A stretch of DNA of 64,000 nt from Demequina sp. NBRC 110055 (GTDB lineage Bacteria; Actinomycetota; Actinomycetes; Actinomycetales; Demequinaceae). The stretch covers positions 62,001-126,000 of the forward strand of contig NZ_BBRL01000007.1 in the NCBI RefSeq assembly GCF_002090135.1, in the 5' to 3' direction. The notes beneath the pieces were generated by a model. It was not told the DNA's origin, did no database searches, and was given only the letters and a program-made list of their open reading frames with translations. Below, one piece after another: positions 43,868 through 53,208 of this stretch. The number at the start of each line of letters is the position of its first letter. The first letter of the stretch is position 1. A program made the translations under genes and the position numbers.

Positions 43868-46555
43868 ATGGCATCCTCACGCCCAGCGAGCACCGGCAGC
43901 AAGCCCGCGACCAAGCGCGCCCCCGCGAAGGGCTCGGCGAAGGCCGCACCCAAGCAGCAACCGCCCGCGGTGCTGCGTGGCGTTGCGGCCGTGGGCAGGG
44001 GAGTGTCGGGAGCCGTCGGCTCCGGTGTGCGTTCGCTCGGTCACGGAGCGCGTGAGGTGAGCCCCGAGGTCCGGCGCGACGGCCAGGCCATCCTCATGGT
44101 GATCGCGGCGATCCTGATCGCCGCACGCGAATGGTTCGGTATGACCTCGTGGGCCGGCACGGCCATTCATGTCGTCGTCTCGGGGGCCGTCGGCGCCGTG
44201 GCGGTGCTGTTGCCGCTCGTGCTCATCGCGGCCGCGATCAGGCTCTTTCGTGCCCCCCAGGAGGAGCAGGCCAACCACCGGCTGTCGCTCGGCGCCTTCA
44301 TCCTTCTGCTGACCGTCACCGGCCTCATCGCGATCGCGGAGGGACGTCCCAGCCCGAACGGTGGCTGGGAGGGCCTGCGCGACGCCGGGGGAATCCTCGG
44401 GTGGATCGTGGGCAACGGGCTGGCCAATCTGGTGTCGACCCCGCTCGCCGTCGTCGTGCTGAGCCTCCTGACGTTGCTAGGCATCCTCGTCGTCATCGGT
44501 TTGCCGCTGCGCGAACTCATCGCGCTGATCCGTGCGCGCTTCACCCGCCATCCCGCCGAGGACGACGACGAGCTCGACCTGCCCGAGCATCGGACGCTCG
44601 AGCGCGGCACGTCCGCGAAGGCGCCCACGCGACCCAAGGCACCCAAGGAGCCCAAGAAGCGGCGTAGCCTGCTCGGTCGGCGCGCTGACGAACCCGTGGA
44701 GGCCGACCTCGACGAGTACGAGGCCGATCGTGCGTTCGCGACGTCGGTGGCGCTGGCCAGCGCCCCGACCGGCGAGACCGACGTCTACGACGCCGTGCCC
44801 GCCGACCCCCAGGCCACGGAGGTGCTCACCACGACCTCCGGACCCGTCTCGCCCTACGCCACCGAGCCCGGCGGCGGCCCCTACGGTGATGGCGCTGGCG
44901 ACGTGGAGGGTGACGCGTACGAGGACGGCGTCGGGACCGATGTCGCAGACCCGGAGGCCACGGACCACGCCGCACCCGCTACCACCCGGCTCGTCCCGGC
45001 GGGGGAGCAGGGCGTGCTCGAGAACGCCAAGCCGTATGTGCTTCCCAGCATGGACTCGCTAGTGCAGGGCGCGCCCCACAAGGCCCGTTCCGCGGCGAAC
45101 GACCGTGTGGTCGAGGCGCTGACCGCCGTCCTCGAGGACTTTGGTGTGAATGCCGAGGTCACCGGTTTCACCCGCGGCCCGACCGTCACCCGCTACGAGG
45201 TCGAGCTGGGACAGGGCGTGAAGGTCGAGCGCATCACTAACCTGTCCAAAAACATCGCGTATGCGGTGGCCAGCCCAGACGTGCGCATCCTGTCGCCGAT
45301 CCCGGGCAAGAAGGCCATCGGCATCGAGATCCCCAACGTTGATCGTGAGACGGTCGCGCTCGGTGACGTGCTGCGCTCGGGTGCGGCGCAGAAGAACGAC
45401 CACCCGATGGCGATCGGCATCGGCAAGGACGTCGAGGGCGGCTACGTCCTCGCGAACCTCGCGAAGATGCCGCACCTGCTGGTCGCGGGTGCGACCGGTG
45501 CCGGTAAGTCGTCGTTCGTGAACTCGATGATCACGTCGATCCTCATGCGCGCCACGCCCGATGAGGTGCGCATGGTGCTCGTCGACCCTAAGCGCGTCGA
45601 GCTCACGATCTACGAGGGCATCCCGCACCTCATCACTCCGATCATCACCGACCCGAAGAAGGCCGCGCAGGCCCTCGAGTGGGTGGTGAAGGAGATGGAC
45701 ATGCGCTATGACGACCTGGCGATGTTCGGCTTCAAGCACGTCGACGACTTCAACAAGGCGGTGCGCTCGGGCAAGGTCAAGCCGCTGCCGGGATCCAACC
45801 GCACCCTCACCACGTACCCGTACCTGCTGGTGATCGTCGACGAGCTCGCCGACCTCATGATGGTGGCGCCGCGCGACGTCGACGAGTCGATCCAGCGCAT
45901 CACGCAGCTCGCGCGTGCCGCGGGTATCCACCTGGTGCTCGCGACCCAGCGCCCCTCGGTCGACATCATCACGGGAACCATCAAGGCCAACGTCCCGAGC
46001 CGCCTCGCGTTCGCGACGTCTTCCCTCGCGGACTCGCGCGTGGTGCTCGACATGCCTGGTGCCGAGAAGCTCATCGGCCAGGGCGACGCGCTGTTCTTGC
46101 CGATGGGTGAGTCGAAGCCGATGCGCGTGCAGGGTTCGTGGGTGTCGGAGACCGAGATTCACGCGGCCGTCGAGCACACCAAGCGTCAGGCCGATCCCGA
46201 GTACCGCGACGACGTCACCCAGGCGGCGACCAGCGCGGTGGTCGATGCGGACATCGGTGACGATCTGGACGACCTGATCGCGGCCGCGGAGCTGGTCATC
46301 ACCACCCAGCTGGGCTCCACCTCGATGCTGCAGCGCAAGCTCAAGATGGGGTTTGCGAAGGCCGGTCGCCTCATGGACCTTTTGGAGACCAGGGAGATTG
46401 TGGGACCCTCGCAGGGGTCGAAGGCGCGCGACGTGCTCGTGAGGCCTGACGACTTGGCCGGTACCCTCGCTATTCTGCGGGGAGAGAGCTCGGCGCCTGT
46501 GGGGGGCCAGATGATCGATGAGGAAGCTGAGGACGCACCGTGGGAGGACTCGTAG
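43868..46555 (+). CDS. ftsK: DNA translocase FtsK/SpoIIIE
   Basis: An 895-residue septal DNA pump. The basic N-terminal tail (to about 70) is followed by four transmembrane helices (about 75-210), a charged linker (about 220-380) and the motor. The motor's alpha domain has GPTVTRYEVELGQGVKVERI. The P-loop is GATGAGKSS (about 541-549), Walker B is LLVIVDELADLMM, and LATQRPSVDIITGTIKANVPSRLAF follows. The C-terminal gamma domain (about 830-890, SMLQRKLKMGFAKAGRLMDLLE) reads DNA polarity sequences. The GGDEF-EAL gene starts within its last codons. Confidence 0.96.
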   Translation: MASSRPASTGSKPATKRAPAKGSAKAAPKQQPPAVLRGVAAVGRGVSGAVGSGVRSLGHGAREVSPEVRRDGQAILMVIAAILIAAREWFGMTSWAGTAIHVVVSGAVGAVAVLLPLVLIAAAIRLFRAPQEEQANHRLSLGAFILLLTVTGLIAIAEGRPSPNGGWEGLRDAGGILGWIVGNGLANLVSTPLAVVVLSLLTLLGILVVIGLPLRELIALIRARFTRHPAEDDDELDLPEHRTLERGTSAKAPTRPKAPKEPKKRRSLLGRRADEPVEADLDEYEADRAFATSVALASAPTGETDVYDAVPADPQATEVLTTTSGPVSPYATEPGGGPYGDGAGDVEGDAYEDGVGTDVADPEATDHAAPATTRLVPAGEQGVLENAKPYVLPSMDSLVQGAPHKARSAANDRVVEALTAVLEDFGVNAEVTGFTRGPTVTRYEVELGQGVKVERITNLSKNIAYAVASPDVRILSPIPGKKAIGIEIPNVDRETVALGDVLRSGAAQKNDHPMAIGIGKDVEGGYVLANLAKMPHLLVAGATGAGKSSFVNSMITSILMRATPDEVRMVLVDPKRVELTIYEGIPHLITPIITDPKKAAQALEWVVKEMDMRYDDLAMFGFKHVDDFNKAVRSGKVKPLPGSNRTLTTYPYLLVIVDELADLMMVAPRDVDESIQRITQLARAAGIHLVLATQRPSVDIITGTIKANVPSRLAFATSSLADSRVVLDMPGAEKLIGQGDALFLPMGESKPMRVQGSWVSETEIHAAVEHTKRQADPEYRDDVTQAATSAVVDADIGDDLDDLIAAAELVITTQLGSTSMLQRKLKMGFAKAGRLMDLLETREIVGPSQGSKARDVLVRPDDLAGTLAILRGESSAPVGGQMIDEEAEDAPWEDS

Positions 46556-48810
46556 AGCTGTTTCAACAGCCGGCCGTCGCCGCGACGGCATCGGTGCTTG
46601 TCCTCACCCTTGCCGCGCTGACGTTTTTCTTCTTCTGGCGCTCGACGAAGGCTCGCCAGGCGCGCGACCAGGTGCTCGCCCGCGAGAAGCGCATGCAACG
46701 CCGCTTCGAGGCGGTGATGTCTTCGACCCGTGACGGCATCCTGATCGTCACCCAATCCGACGAGATCGCGCTCTTGTCCGATGTTGCGGCGTCGGTCCTC
46801 GGCGTCTCCCGGGACGAGGCCGTGGGCCGCCCACTGTCGCGACTGAACCTGCGCGCGGTGGACGACCGGGTGCATCCCATCATGTTGCGCCAGGCCTTCG
46901 GGATCGGCACGGATGACGCGAAGGCACGCATCGTCGGCGTGCCCGGTCGCCGTGGCGCCGACGACATCCGCTGGGTGCAGGTGCGCGCCCGCGTGGTCCC
47001 CGAGGGCCTCGACGATGGCCCCGTCACGGTGGTGACCATCATGGACACCTCGGGCCTGCGTGAGGCGGCGGAGGCCATCAGCCGCTCCGACGCGCAGTTC
47101 CGCAAGGCGATGGAGAACGCGCCCGTCGGCATGGCGCTTGTCGACCTCGAGTGGCGACTCATGGAGGTCAACCGCGCGTTCGCTGAGATGATGGGCTCGA
47201 CCGTCTCCGCCCTGCGAGGTACCCCGTTCACGTCGCTGAGCCACCCCCAGGACCTGCACGCGGAGTCCGACCAACTTCAGCGCCTCTACGAGGGCCACCA
47301 GAACCGCTTCAGCGTCGAGAAGCGCTACGTGCGCGCCGACGGCAACGTCGTCTGGGCCGTGCTCGACGTCGGTCTCGTGCGCTACGCCGGCGGTGCACCC
47401 GACCACTATGTGGTCCAGGTGCGCGACAGCACCGACGACCGTATGCACACCGAGCTTATGGCGCACCGCGCGATGCATGACCCGCTCACGGGCCTCGCCA
47501 ACCGCACGCTCCTGCAGGAAGTGCTCCAGGAGGTCCTCGACCAGCCAAACCCCGAGCAATATGTGGGCGTCCTCGCCGTCGACCTGGACGGCTTCAAAGC
47601 GCTCAACGACCGGTTCGGTCACGCCACAGGAGACAGCGCGCTGGTCCACGTCGCGGGCGTCCTGCGGGCCGCGACGGCCGGGCACGGCACCGTCGCCCGC
47701 ACCGGCGGCGACGAGTTCGTCATCGTGGTCCAGCACCAGGATTGCTCGACGACCATGTACGGCATCGCGACGGCGATCCACGACGGCCTGAAGCGCCCCC
47801 TGCCGCTCAAGCGCCACCAGGTGCAACTGCACGCCTCGATAGGCATCGCGGTGGCCGACCCGGACACCATCGCCGGCGGCGCCCCCACGCTGCTCAGTGC
47901 GGCCGATGCCGCGATGTACCGCGCCAAGCAGACCGGCAAGGCGCGCACCGAGGTCTTCGAGCCGTCGATGCACACGGCGTCCGACACGGCCGCGGCACTC
48001 GTGGGAGAGATGTCAGAGGCGATCGAGCGCGGCGAACTGGTGCTGTACTACCAGCCCATTCTCGAGCTCGCGACGCGCACCATCGTCGGCTACGAGGCGC
48101 TCGTGCGCTGGCAGCACCCCACGCGTGGACTGCTCGCACCCGGCGCGTTCCTGCCCCACCTCGAGGATCGCCAGGTCTCCACCCAGTTGGGGACCGCGCT
48201 CGTGGACCAAGCCGCGAAGTTTCTCGCCGAGGGCCCCAGCCAGCACACGTGGGTGTCTCTGAACGTGTCGGCTGACCAGTTGGGCGACTCCGAGTTCGCC
48301 GACCGGGTGCTGTCCGCCATCAGCCATCATCATCTGAGCCCGCAGCGGCTCGTCGTCGAGCTCACCGAGGCCTCCCTGGTGGCGCCCAATACGCGTATCC
48401 GTCACGAGCTGACGGAGCTGCGCAACGCCGGTGTGCCGATCCTGCTCGACGACTTTGGCACCGGCGTATCGCCGCTGAGCTATCTGCGCGACCTGCCCGT
48501 GTCCGGCGTGAAGCTCGACATGTCGTTCGTCGCCGGCATCCCCGAGGATCCGGCGGGCGCCCGCGTGTCGCGCGCGCTGGGGGCCCTCGCACGCGAGTTG
48601 GGCCTTGCCACCATCGCCGAGGGCATCGAGACCGAGGCGCAGGCCGAGTACCTGGCACGGTGTGGCTGGCGTTACGGCCAGGGCTGGCTGTTCGGCGTCG
48701 CGCAGCCCGCGCAGGCCGTGACGGAGGCGGTGCCCGTCGTCACGTCTAGCCTCATCGCCCCGCGCCCGTTCGAGTCATCGCCGCTGGACGTGTCCAGGGC
48801 CGACGGCTAG
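46540..48810 (+). CDS. PAS-PAS-GGDEF-EAL cyclic-di-GMP enzyme
   Basis: A 756-residue membrane-anchored signalling protein. One transmembrane helix (about 14-33) precedes a PAS domain (about 45-165), a second PAS/PAC (about 180-295), a GGDEF domain with an intact GGDEF at 389-393, and an EAL domain (E519-A-L). The EAL residues NVS, VELTE, DDFGTG and GVKLD and IAEGIE are all present, so both activities look possible. No RxxD inhibitory site precedes GGDEF. The GTG start overlaps ftsK by 16 bases, and the stop overlaps the convergent CapA-like gene by 4. Confidence 0.9.
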   Translation: MGGLVELFQQPAVAATASVLVLTLAALTFFFFWRSTKARQARDQVLAREKRMQRRFEAVMSSTRDGILIVTQSDEIALLSDVAASVLGVSRDEAVGRPLSRLNLRAVDDRVHPIMLRQAFGIGTDDAKARIVGVPGRRGADDIRWVQVRARVVPEGLDDGPVTVVTIMDTSGLREAAEAISRSDAQFRKAMENAPVGMALVDLEWRLMEVNRAFAEMMGSTVSALRGTPFTSLSHPQDLHAESDQLQRLYEGHQNRFSVEKRYVRADGNVVWAVLDVGLVRYAGGAPDHYVVQVRDSTDDRMHTELMAHRAMHDPLTGLANRTLLQEVLQEVLDQPNPEQYVGVLAVDLDGFKALNDRFGHATGDSALVHVAGVLRAATAGHGTVARTGGDEFVIVVQHQDCSTTMYGIATAIHDGLKRPLPLKRHQVQLHASIGIAVADPDTIAGGAPTLLSAADAAMYRAKQTGKARTEVFEPSMHTASDTAAALVGEMSEAIERGELVLYYQPILELATRTIVGYEALVRWQHPTRGLLAPGAFLPHLEDRQVSTQLGTALVDQAAKFLAEGPSQHTWVSLNVSADQLGDSEFADRVLSAISHHHLSPQRLVVELTEASLVAPNTRIRHELTELRNAGVPILLDDFGTGVSPLSYLRDLPVSGVKLDMSFVAGIPEDPAGARVSRALGALARELGLATIAEGIETEAQAEYLARCGWRYGQGWLFGVAQPAQAVTEAVPVVTSSLIAPRPFESSPLDVSRADG

Positions 48811-50165
48811 GAGGCCGTCGGCGACGCGGACGCCGCCACGGCATCGGCCGTCCTGGCGAGAGGCTCAACGCTCACGGCGAGCGGCTCAGGCGCGTCGGTG
48901 AGTTCGGGGGCGGACTCGCCGAGCGCCGCCGCAACTCGGGCGTGACGCGCGCGGGCCTCGGCGGCGTCCATCGTTCCCGCGCCGTCGTCCACAATGTCGC
49001 TCAAAACGTACATGCGGTGCCCGTCGAGCCGGTCGACGGTGATGGCGGTCCACGACGCGTCGACCTCGACGGGGCCGTCGGCGGGCACTGTGAAGGTCGC
49101 GTTGAGCAGTGCCCCAGCATTGGTGTCCGCCACGCAGCACTGCGTGCCCTGGTTCGACAGGAAGTTGCCCAGCCCAAAGGCCGTCCACATCCCCTCACCG
49201 GACGGGCCGCCGTTTAGCAGTTCCAGCGGCTGAGGCACGTGCGCGTGGTGGCCGATGTAGACGTCGACCTCGCCGGAGTCGGCGATCGCCTGGGCGAGTG
49301 CCCGCTGAGCCTCGGTGGGCTCGGTGCGGTACTCGACGCAGCAGTGCACGGATGCGAGCACGATGTCGGCTCCCTGCTCGCGTGCGCGGGCGGCGGCGTC
49401 GATGATCGGCTGGGCGTCGGCGGCGTTCGCGTCGAAGGTGTTGACCGACCATGGCTTGCCCTCGGGCTTGGGCAGGCCGTTCAGCCCGTAGGTATACGAG
49501 ACGTTCGCCACGGTCACGGCGGCATCGACGCCGCGAACCTCGTACATCTGGGTGACGGCCGCCTCGTCCTCGGTGCGTGCGGTGCCAGCGAAACCCAGGC
49601 CCGCCGCCTCCAGGTCGTCGAGCGTGACCTCGAGTCCCGCGAATCCGCGGTCGACCGAGTGATTCGACGCCGTCGAACACCCGTCGAAGCCCACCGTCGT
49701 GAGGCTCGGCACGATCTCCTCGGGCGCGGCAAAGACCGGATAGCCCGACGCCACGCCATCGGGCGCGACGGGGGTCTCGAGGTGGCACAGCGCGAGGTCC
49801 GCGCCCGACGTCCATGCGCTCACGCCCTCCATCAGCGGCGCAAAGTCGATGCCGGCGTCGGTGGTGGCCGAGCGCACCACGGGGGAGTGCGGCAGGACGT
49901 CGCCTCCGGCGACGAGGGTGAAGGTGACGGGCTGGTCGGGGGTGGGCTCCGGCGTCGCGGTTTGAGTGGGGGTGGGGGTAGCGGTGACGGTGGCCGATGC
50001 CGCGGCTGGCTGTGTCGCGGGCGACGACCCGCCAGGCACGGCCGTGGCGACGCCCACGGCGCCGCCCGCCACGAGTGCGGCCAGCACGCCCGCCGCGAAC
50101 GCCGCCGCCACGGTCCACGGGGCACGGACGGTCCGGTGGGTCGCGCGTAATGCCATGGTGGACAT
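48807..50165 (-). CDS. CapA-like metallophosphatase-fold protein
   Basis: A 452-residue exported protein. An N-terminal transmembrane or signal segment (about 18-42) and a Thr/Pro linker (about 55-78) precede a CapA (PGA_cap) domain: TLVAGGDVLPHSPVV, ALCHLETPVA, GCSTASNHSVDRGFAGL, VASVHCCVEY and YIGHHAHVPQPLEL. These are the metal-site motifs of the family linked to polyglutamate capsule synthesis. Here no capB or capC is nearby, so the role is open. Dispersed-motif copies occur in its N-terminal linker (49992-50006) and 10 codons before its stop (48835-48849). Confidence 0.85.
   Translation of the reverse strand: MSTMALRATHRTVRAPWTVAAAFAAGVLAALVAGGAVGVATAVPGGSSPATQPAAASATVTATPTPTQTATPEPTPDQPVTFTLVAGGDVLPHSPVVRSATTDAGIDFAPLMEGVSAWTSGADLALCHLETPVAPDGVASGYPVFAAPEEIVPSLTTVGFDGCSTASNHSVDRGFAGLEVTLDDLEAAGLGFAGTARTEDEAAVTQMYEVRGVDAAVTVANVSYTYGLNGLPKPEGKPWSVNTFDANAADAQPIIDAAARAREQGADIVLASVHCCVEYRTEPTEAQRALAQAIADSGEVDVYIGHHAHVPQPLELLNGGPSGEGMWTAFGLGNFLSNQGTQCCVADTNAGALLNATFTVPADGPVEVDASWTAITVDRLDGHRMYVLSDIVDDGAGTMDAAEARARHARVAAALGESAPELTDAPEPLAVSVEPLARTADAVAASASPTAS
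48835..48849 (-). repeat. Exact copy of dispersed GGCCGATGCCGTGGC motif
   Basis: Minus-strand exact copy in the disordered C-terminal tail of the CapA-like protein, read as ADAVAA. Confidence 0.75.
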
Positions 50166-50208
50166 GATGACAGGCCGGCCGGTGGCCTCGGGGTCGGCCG
50201 CCTGCGGC

Positions 50209-50214
50209 TAGGGT
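50209..50214 (+). promoter_or_regulatory. Candidate -10 box, leaderless pgsA
   Basis: TAGGGT ends 7 bases before GTG 50222. It therefore selects that start over the GTG at 50213, which would overlap the box. Confidence 0.45.
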
Positions 50215-50221
50215 GGGGCGC

Positions 50222-50794
50222 GTGACCGGATCCGTGCCGAACGCGCTCACCGCGTTGCGACTGCTCGTCGTGCCGATCGCCGTAGTCCTTCTCGTCGTCG
50301 ACGACGGGGCCGACGGTCCGGCACGCTGGTGGGCGCTCGTGCTCGTGGCGTTCGCGGCCGCGACCGACTGGCTCGACGGCTATCTCGCACGGCGCTGGGA
50401 GGTCGTGTCGGGCTTCGGCAAGCTTGCCGACCCGATCGCCGACAAGGCCCTGGTCCTCGGCGTCTTGGCGTGCCTCGTGGTCGTCGACGGCATCCCGTGG
50501 TGGCCGCTTGCCATCCTGGTCGTGCGCGAGGTGGGCGTGACCATCGGCCGGCTTGCGGTGGCCTCCCAGGTGGTGATCCCGGCCTCCCGTGGGGGCAAGA
50601 TCAAGACGACGCTGCAACTCACCTCGCTGCTGATGTTCCTGCTGCCGGGCGCTCCGGCGTGGTGGGACGCCATCGCATGGTGGGTGCTGGTCGCTGCCGC
50701 GGTCGTGGCAGTCGTCACCGGGATCGACTACGCGCGCACCATCCGTGCGGCCAACCGGGCGCACCGCGACGGTACGGCCGATGCCGACGCCTGA
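50222..50794 (+). CDS. pgsA: CDP-diacylglycerol-glycerol-3-phosphate 3-phosphatidyltransferase
   Basis: A 190-residue membrane enzyme that makes phosphatidylglycerol phosphate from the CDP-diacylglycerol supplied by cdsA. The CDP-alcohol phosphotransferase motif is complete: D49, D52-G, A56-R57, G66, D70 and D74. About five transmembrane helices are expected. The end overlaps cinA by 14 bases, and the cinA ATG sits within a GGCCGATGCC core of the dispersed motif. Paired with cinA and clgR upstream of recA, as in many actinobacteria. Confidence 0.94.
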   Translation: MTGSVPNALTALRLLVVPIAVVLLVVDDGADGPARWWALVLVAFAAATDWLDGYLARRWEVVSGFGKLADPIADKALVLGVLACLVVVDGIPWWPLAILVVREVGVTIGRLAVASQVVIPASRGGKIKTTLQLTSLLMFLLPGAPAWWDAIAWWVLVAAAVVAVVTGIDYARTIRAANRAHRDGTADADA

Positions 50795-51284
50795 CACCGC
50801 GCCCGCCGGGGCCGACCTCGCGGGCCTGGTGCTCGCCGCGGCGCGTGCCAGGTCAGAGACGGTCGCCTGCGCCGAGTCGTTGACCGGTGGCGCGCTCAGT
50901 GCCCGGCTGATCGAGACCCCTGGAGCTTCGGAGGTCGTACGTGGCGCCATCGTGGCCTACCAGCTCGATGTGAAGACGCTACTGCTCGGGGTCGAGCCCG
51001 GTCTCTTGGACGACCCGGGTCCCGTGAGCGAGGAGGTCGCACGCGCGATGGCCACGGGGGTGGTCGCCGCCTGCGGCGCCACCGTGGGGCTCGCGACAAC
51101 CGGGGCGGCGGGGCCGGAACCCCACGGCGGGCGCGCCCCGGGGACTGTCTGTGTGGCGGTGGCGTACCGCGATCGCGTCGTGTCACACACCGTCGCGATC
51201 GAGGGCGATCGAGCCGAGGTGAGGCGGGGGGCGGTCGATGCCGCACTCGCCCTGGCGCTTGAGGTGCTCGGCGAGGCCGCGTAG
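50781..51284 (+). CDS. cinA: CinA C-terminal domain protein (nicotinamide-nucleotide amidohydrolase type)
   Basis: A 167-residue stand-alone CinA C-terminal (PncC) domain that would deamidate NMN to NaMN. The family motif [21 protein letters not shown] is near residues 32-52, and [15 protein letters not shown] and GTVCVAVA follow. The N-terminal COG1058 domain of full CinA is absent, as in most actinobacterial homologues. The ATG lies inside the end of pgsA without a clear ribosome site, suggesting coupling. Confidence 0.9.
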   Translation: MPTPDTAPAGADLAGLVLAAARARSETVACAESLTGGALSARLIETPGASEVVRGAIVAYQLDVKTLLLGVEPGLLDDPGPVSEEVARAMATGVVAACGATVGLATTGAAGPEPHGGRAPGTVCVAVAYRDRVVSHTVAIEGDRAEVRRGAVDAALALALEVLGEAA

Positions 51285-51314
51285 GGCTTCTGGCACTGGG
51301 GAACACAACTGGGG

Positions 51315-51320
51315 TACCCT
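51315..51320 (+). promoter_or_regulatory. Candidate clgR promoter -10
   Basis: TACCCT, 59 bases before the clgR ATG. The segment GCGTTTCTACAGGCG just downstream (51321-51335) has GCG-type half-sites as in ClgR operators, but its spacing differs from the published consensus. Autoregulation is only a possibility. Confidence 0.3.
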
Positions 51321-51379
51321 GCGTTTCTACAGGCGTGATCAGTAATGTCATGTCCACGCCGAATGTGAGGAGGGGACGC

Positions 51380-51691
51380 ATGCCCGTTTTGCGCACCGAG
51401 ATCGGAGATGTGCTCCGCGACGCTCGCCTGACCCAAGGCAAGACGTTGCGCGACATCTCCTCCGGAGCCCGGGTGTCCCTTGGTTACCTCTCCGAGGTCG
51501 AACGCGGCCAGAAGGAGGCGTCGTCCGAGTTGCTCGCGTCGATCTGCGAGGCCCTCGACGTGCCGATGTCCGCGATCCTCCGCGAGGTCTCCGACCGCTT
51601 TGCGACCGCCGAATCCCTCGAGGGCGTCGCGGTGATGCCGTCGATCCCCGACACCGTGCCGGAGCTGCTCGGCGAGTTGCGCTCGCGCTAG
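51380..51691 (+). CDS. clgR: Helix-turn-helix regulator ClgR
   Basis: A 103-residue XRE-type regulator. [55 protein letters not shown] reproduces the mycobacterial and streptomycete ClgR helix-turn-helix closely. ClgR activates clp protease and some repair genes in related bacteria. ATG 51380 is chosen because AGGAGGGG lies just upstream; earlier in-frame starts (51350, 51335) lack a ribosome site. The position between cinA and recA is conserved. It overlaps the DUF3046 gene start by one base. Confidence 0.93.
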   Translation: MPVLRTEIGDVLRDARLTQGKTLRDISSGARVSLGYLSEVERGQKEASSELLASICEALDVPMSAILREVSDRFATAESLEGVAVMPSIPDTVPELLGELRSR

Positions 51692-51924
51692 TGCGGCTGA
51701 GCGAATTCTGGGAGCTCGCCGACGACGTCTTCGGTGCGGCCTCCTCCCGTAGCCTCGCGCGCGATCTCGCGCTCGACCGCTTCGAGTCCCGTACCGTGAA
51801 CGAGGCGCTCGCCGACGGCGAGGCTCCGCGGGACGTGTGGCACGCCTGGTGCGAGCAGATGGAGATCCCCGCCATCCGCCGCGACGGGGGCGACCGCAGC
51901 CGCATGGTGCCGCCGCCGCGCTGA
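51691..51924 (+). CDS. DUF3046 protein
   Basis: A 77-residue protein matching DUF3046, a small acidic family nearly always found just upstream of recA in actinobacteria (Rv2738c in M. tuberculosis). It begins MRLSEFWELADDVFG and carries DVWHAWCEQMEIPAIRR. The GTG start shares a base with the clgR stop. Biochemical function unknown. Confidence 0.9.
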   Translation: MRLSEFWELADDVFGAASSRSLARDLALDRFESRTVNEALADGEAPRDVWHAWCEQMEIPAIRRDGGDRSRMVPPPR

Positions 51925-51983
51925 CCGAAGCCCGTGACCCGGGGCGACAGTGACGCCCATGTCCACCTGACGGCGCGTCGCGC

Positions 51984-52011
51984 TTGCCTCGAACAGATGT
52001 TCGATTACTGT
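51984..52011 (+). promoter_or_regulatory. SOS promoter of recA with perfect LexA box
   Basis: TTGCCT (-35, 51984-51989) and TACTGT (-10, 52006-52011) are 16 bases apart. The perfect palindromic box TCGAACAGATGTTCGA (51989-52004) fills the spacer. LexA bound there would block polymerase. The leader to the recA ATG is about 130 bases; the 222-base gap after DUF3046 holds nothing else recognisable. Confidence 0.9.
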
Positions 52012-52146
52012 GGTGCACAGGAACTCCTCAGGAGTGGTCGGCGCCCCGTGGGTCGACGGCTCCCGTCGCGATGTCACAGGCGCCCCGTAGCGTCAGGCAC
52101 GTACCGCACGCCACGGCAGGGATGCCACGAAAGACAAGGACCAGAC

Positions 52147-53208
52147 ATGGCACAGGCAGCAGACCGCTCGAAGGCACTCGAGGCCGCGCTCGGGCAGATC
52201 GACCGTCAGTTCGGCAAGGGCTCCGCCATGCGTCTGGGGGAGCGCAAGACCGTCGCCGTTGAGGCGATCCCCACCAGCTCCCTCGCGCTCGACATCGCGC
52301 TCGGTATCGGCGGGCTCCCGCGCGGCCGCATCGTCGAGATCTATGGCCCCGAGTCGTCCGGTAAGACCACGGTCGCGCTCCACGCGGTGGCCAATATGCA
52401 GAAGCAGGGCGGCACGGCGGCGTTCATCGACGCCGAGCACGCGCTCGACCCCGAGTACGCCCGCAAGCTGGGCGTGGACATCGACAACCTGATCATCTCG
52501 CAGCCTGACACCGGTGAGCAGGCGCTGGAGATCGCCGACATCCTGGTTCGCTCGGGCGGTGTGGACATCCTCGTCATCGACTCGGTTGCGGCACTGGTGC
52601 CGAAGGCCGAGATCGAGGGCGAGATGGGCGACAGCCACGTGGGACTGCAGGCACGCCTGATGTCGCAGGCGCTGCGCAAGATCACCGGTGCGCTCAACAC
52701 GACCGGCACCACGGCGATCTTCATCAACCAGCTGCGCGAGAAGATCGGTGTGTTCTTCGGCTCGCCCGAAACCACCACGGGTGGAAAGGCGCTGAAGTTC
52801 TACGCCTCCGTGCGCCTCGACGTGCGCCGCATCGAAACCCTCAAGGAGGGCACCAACCCCGTGGGTAACCGCACCCGCGTCAAGGTCGTCAAGAACAAGA
52901 TGGCCCCGCCGTTCAAGCAGGCGGAGTTCGACATCCTCTACGGTCAGGGCATCTCGCGAGAAGGCGGCATCATCGACCTGGGAGTGGAGCACGGCTTCGT
53001 GAAGAAGTCGGGAGCCTGGTACACGTACGGCGGCGACCAGTTGGGACAGGGCAAGGAGAACTCCCGCACGTTCTTGAAGGACAACCCGCAGTTGGCCGAC
53101 GAGATCGAGCTCAAGGTCAAGCGCAAGCTGGGCGTCGGCATGGCCGCCGAGGACCCCGACGCCGAGGGTGCCGCGGACGAGTCCACGCAGGAGGGCGCCA
53201 CCTTCTAA
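52147..53208 (+). CDS. recA: Recombinase RecA
   Basis: A 353-residue DNA recombinase and LexA co-protease. The P-loop GPESSGKT is at 67-74. Family motifs [57 protein letters not shown] and the L1/L2 loops are intact, with no intein (unlike some mycobacteria). AAGGA precedes ATG 52147. recX starts on its last stop base. Confidence 0.98.
   Translation: MAQAADRSKALEAALGQIDRQFGKGSAMRLGERKTVAVEAIPTSSLALDIALGIGGLPRGRIVEIYGPESSGKTTVALHAVANMQKQGGTAAFIDAEHALDPEYARKLGVDIDNLIISQPDTGEQALEIADILVRSGGVDILVIDSVAALVPKAEIEGEMGDSHVGLQARLMSQALRKITGALNTTGTTAIFINQLREKIGVFFGSPETTTGGKALKFYASVRLDVRRIETLKEGTNPVGNRTRVKVVKNKMAPPFKQAEFDILYGQGISREGGIIDLGVEHGFVKKSGAWYTYGGDQLGQGKENSRTFLKDNPQLADEIELKVKRKLGVGMAAEDPDAEGAADESTQEGATF

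Noticed and set aside
48807-50165. Polyglutamate capsule locus around the CapA-like gene
   Set aside because: No capB, capC or ligase genes are adjacent, so only the domain family is claimed.
51321-51335. ClgR operator upstream of clgR
   Set aside because: GCG half-sites are present but the spacing does not fit the known palindromic consensus, so it is mentioned only as a possibility in the promoter entry.
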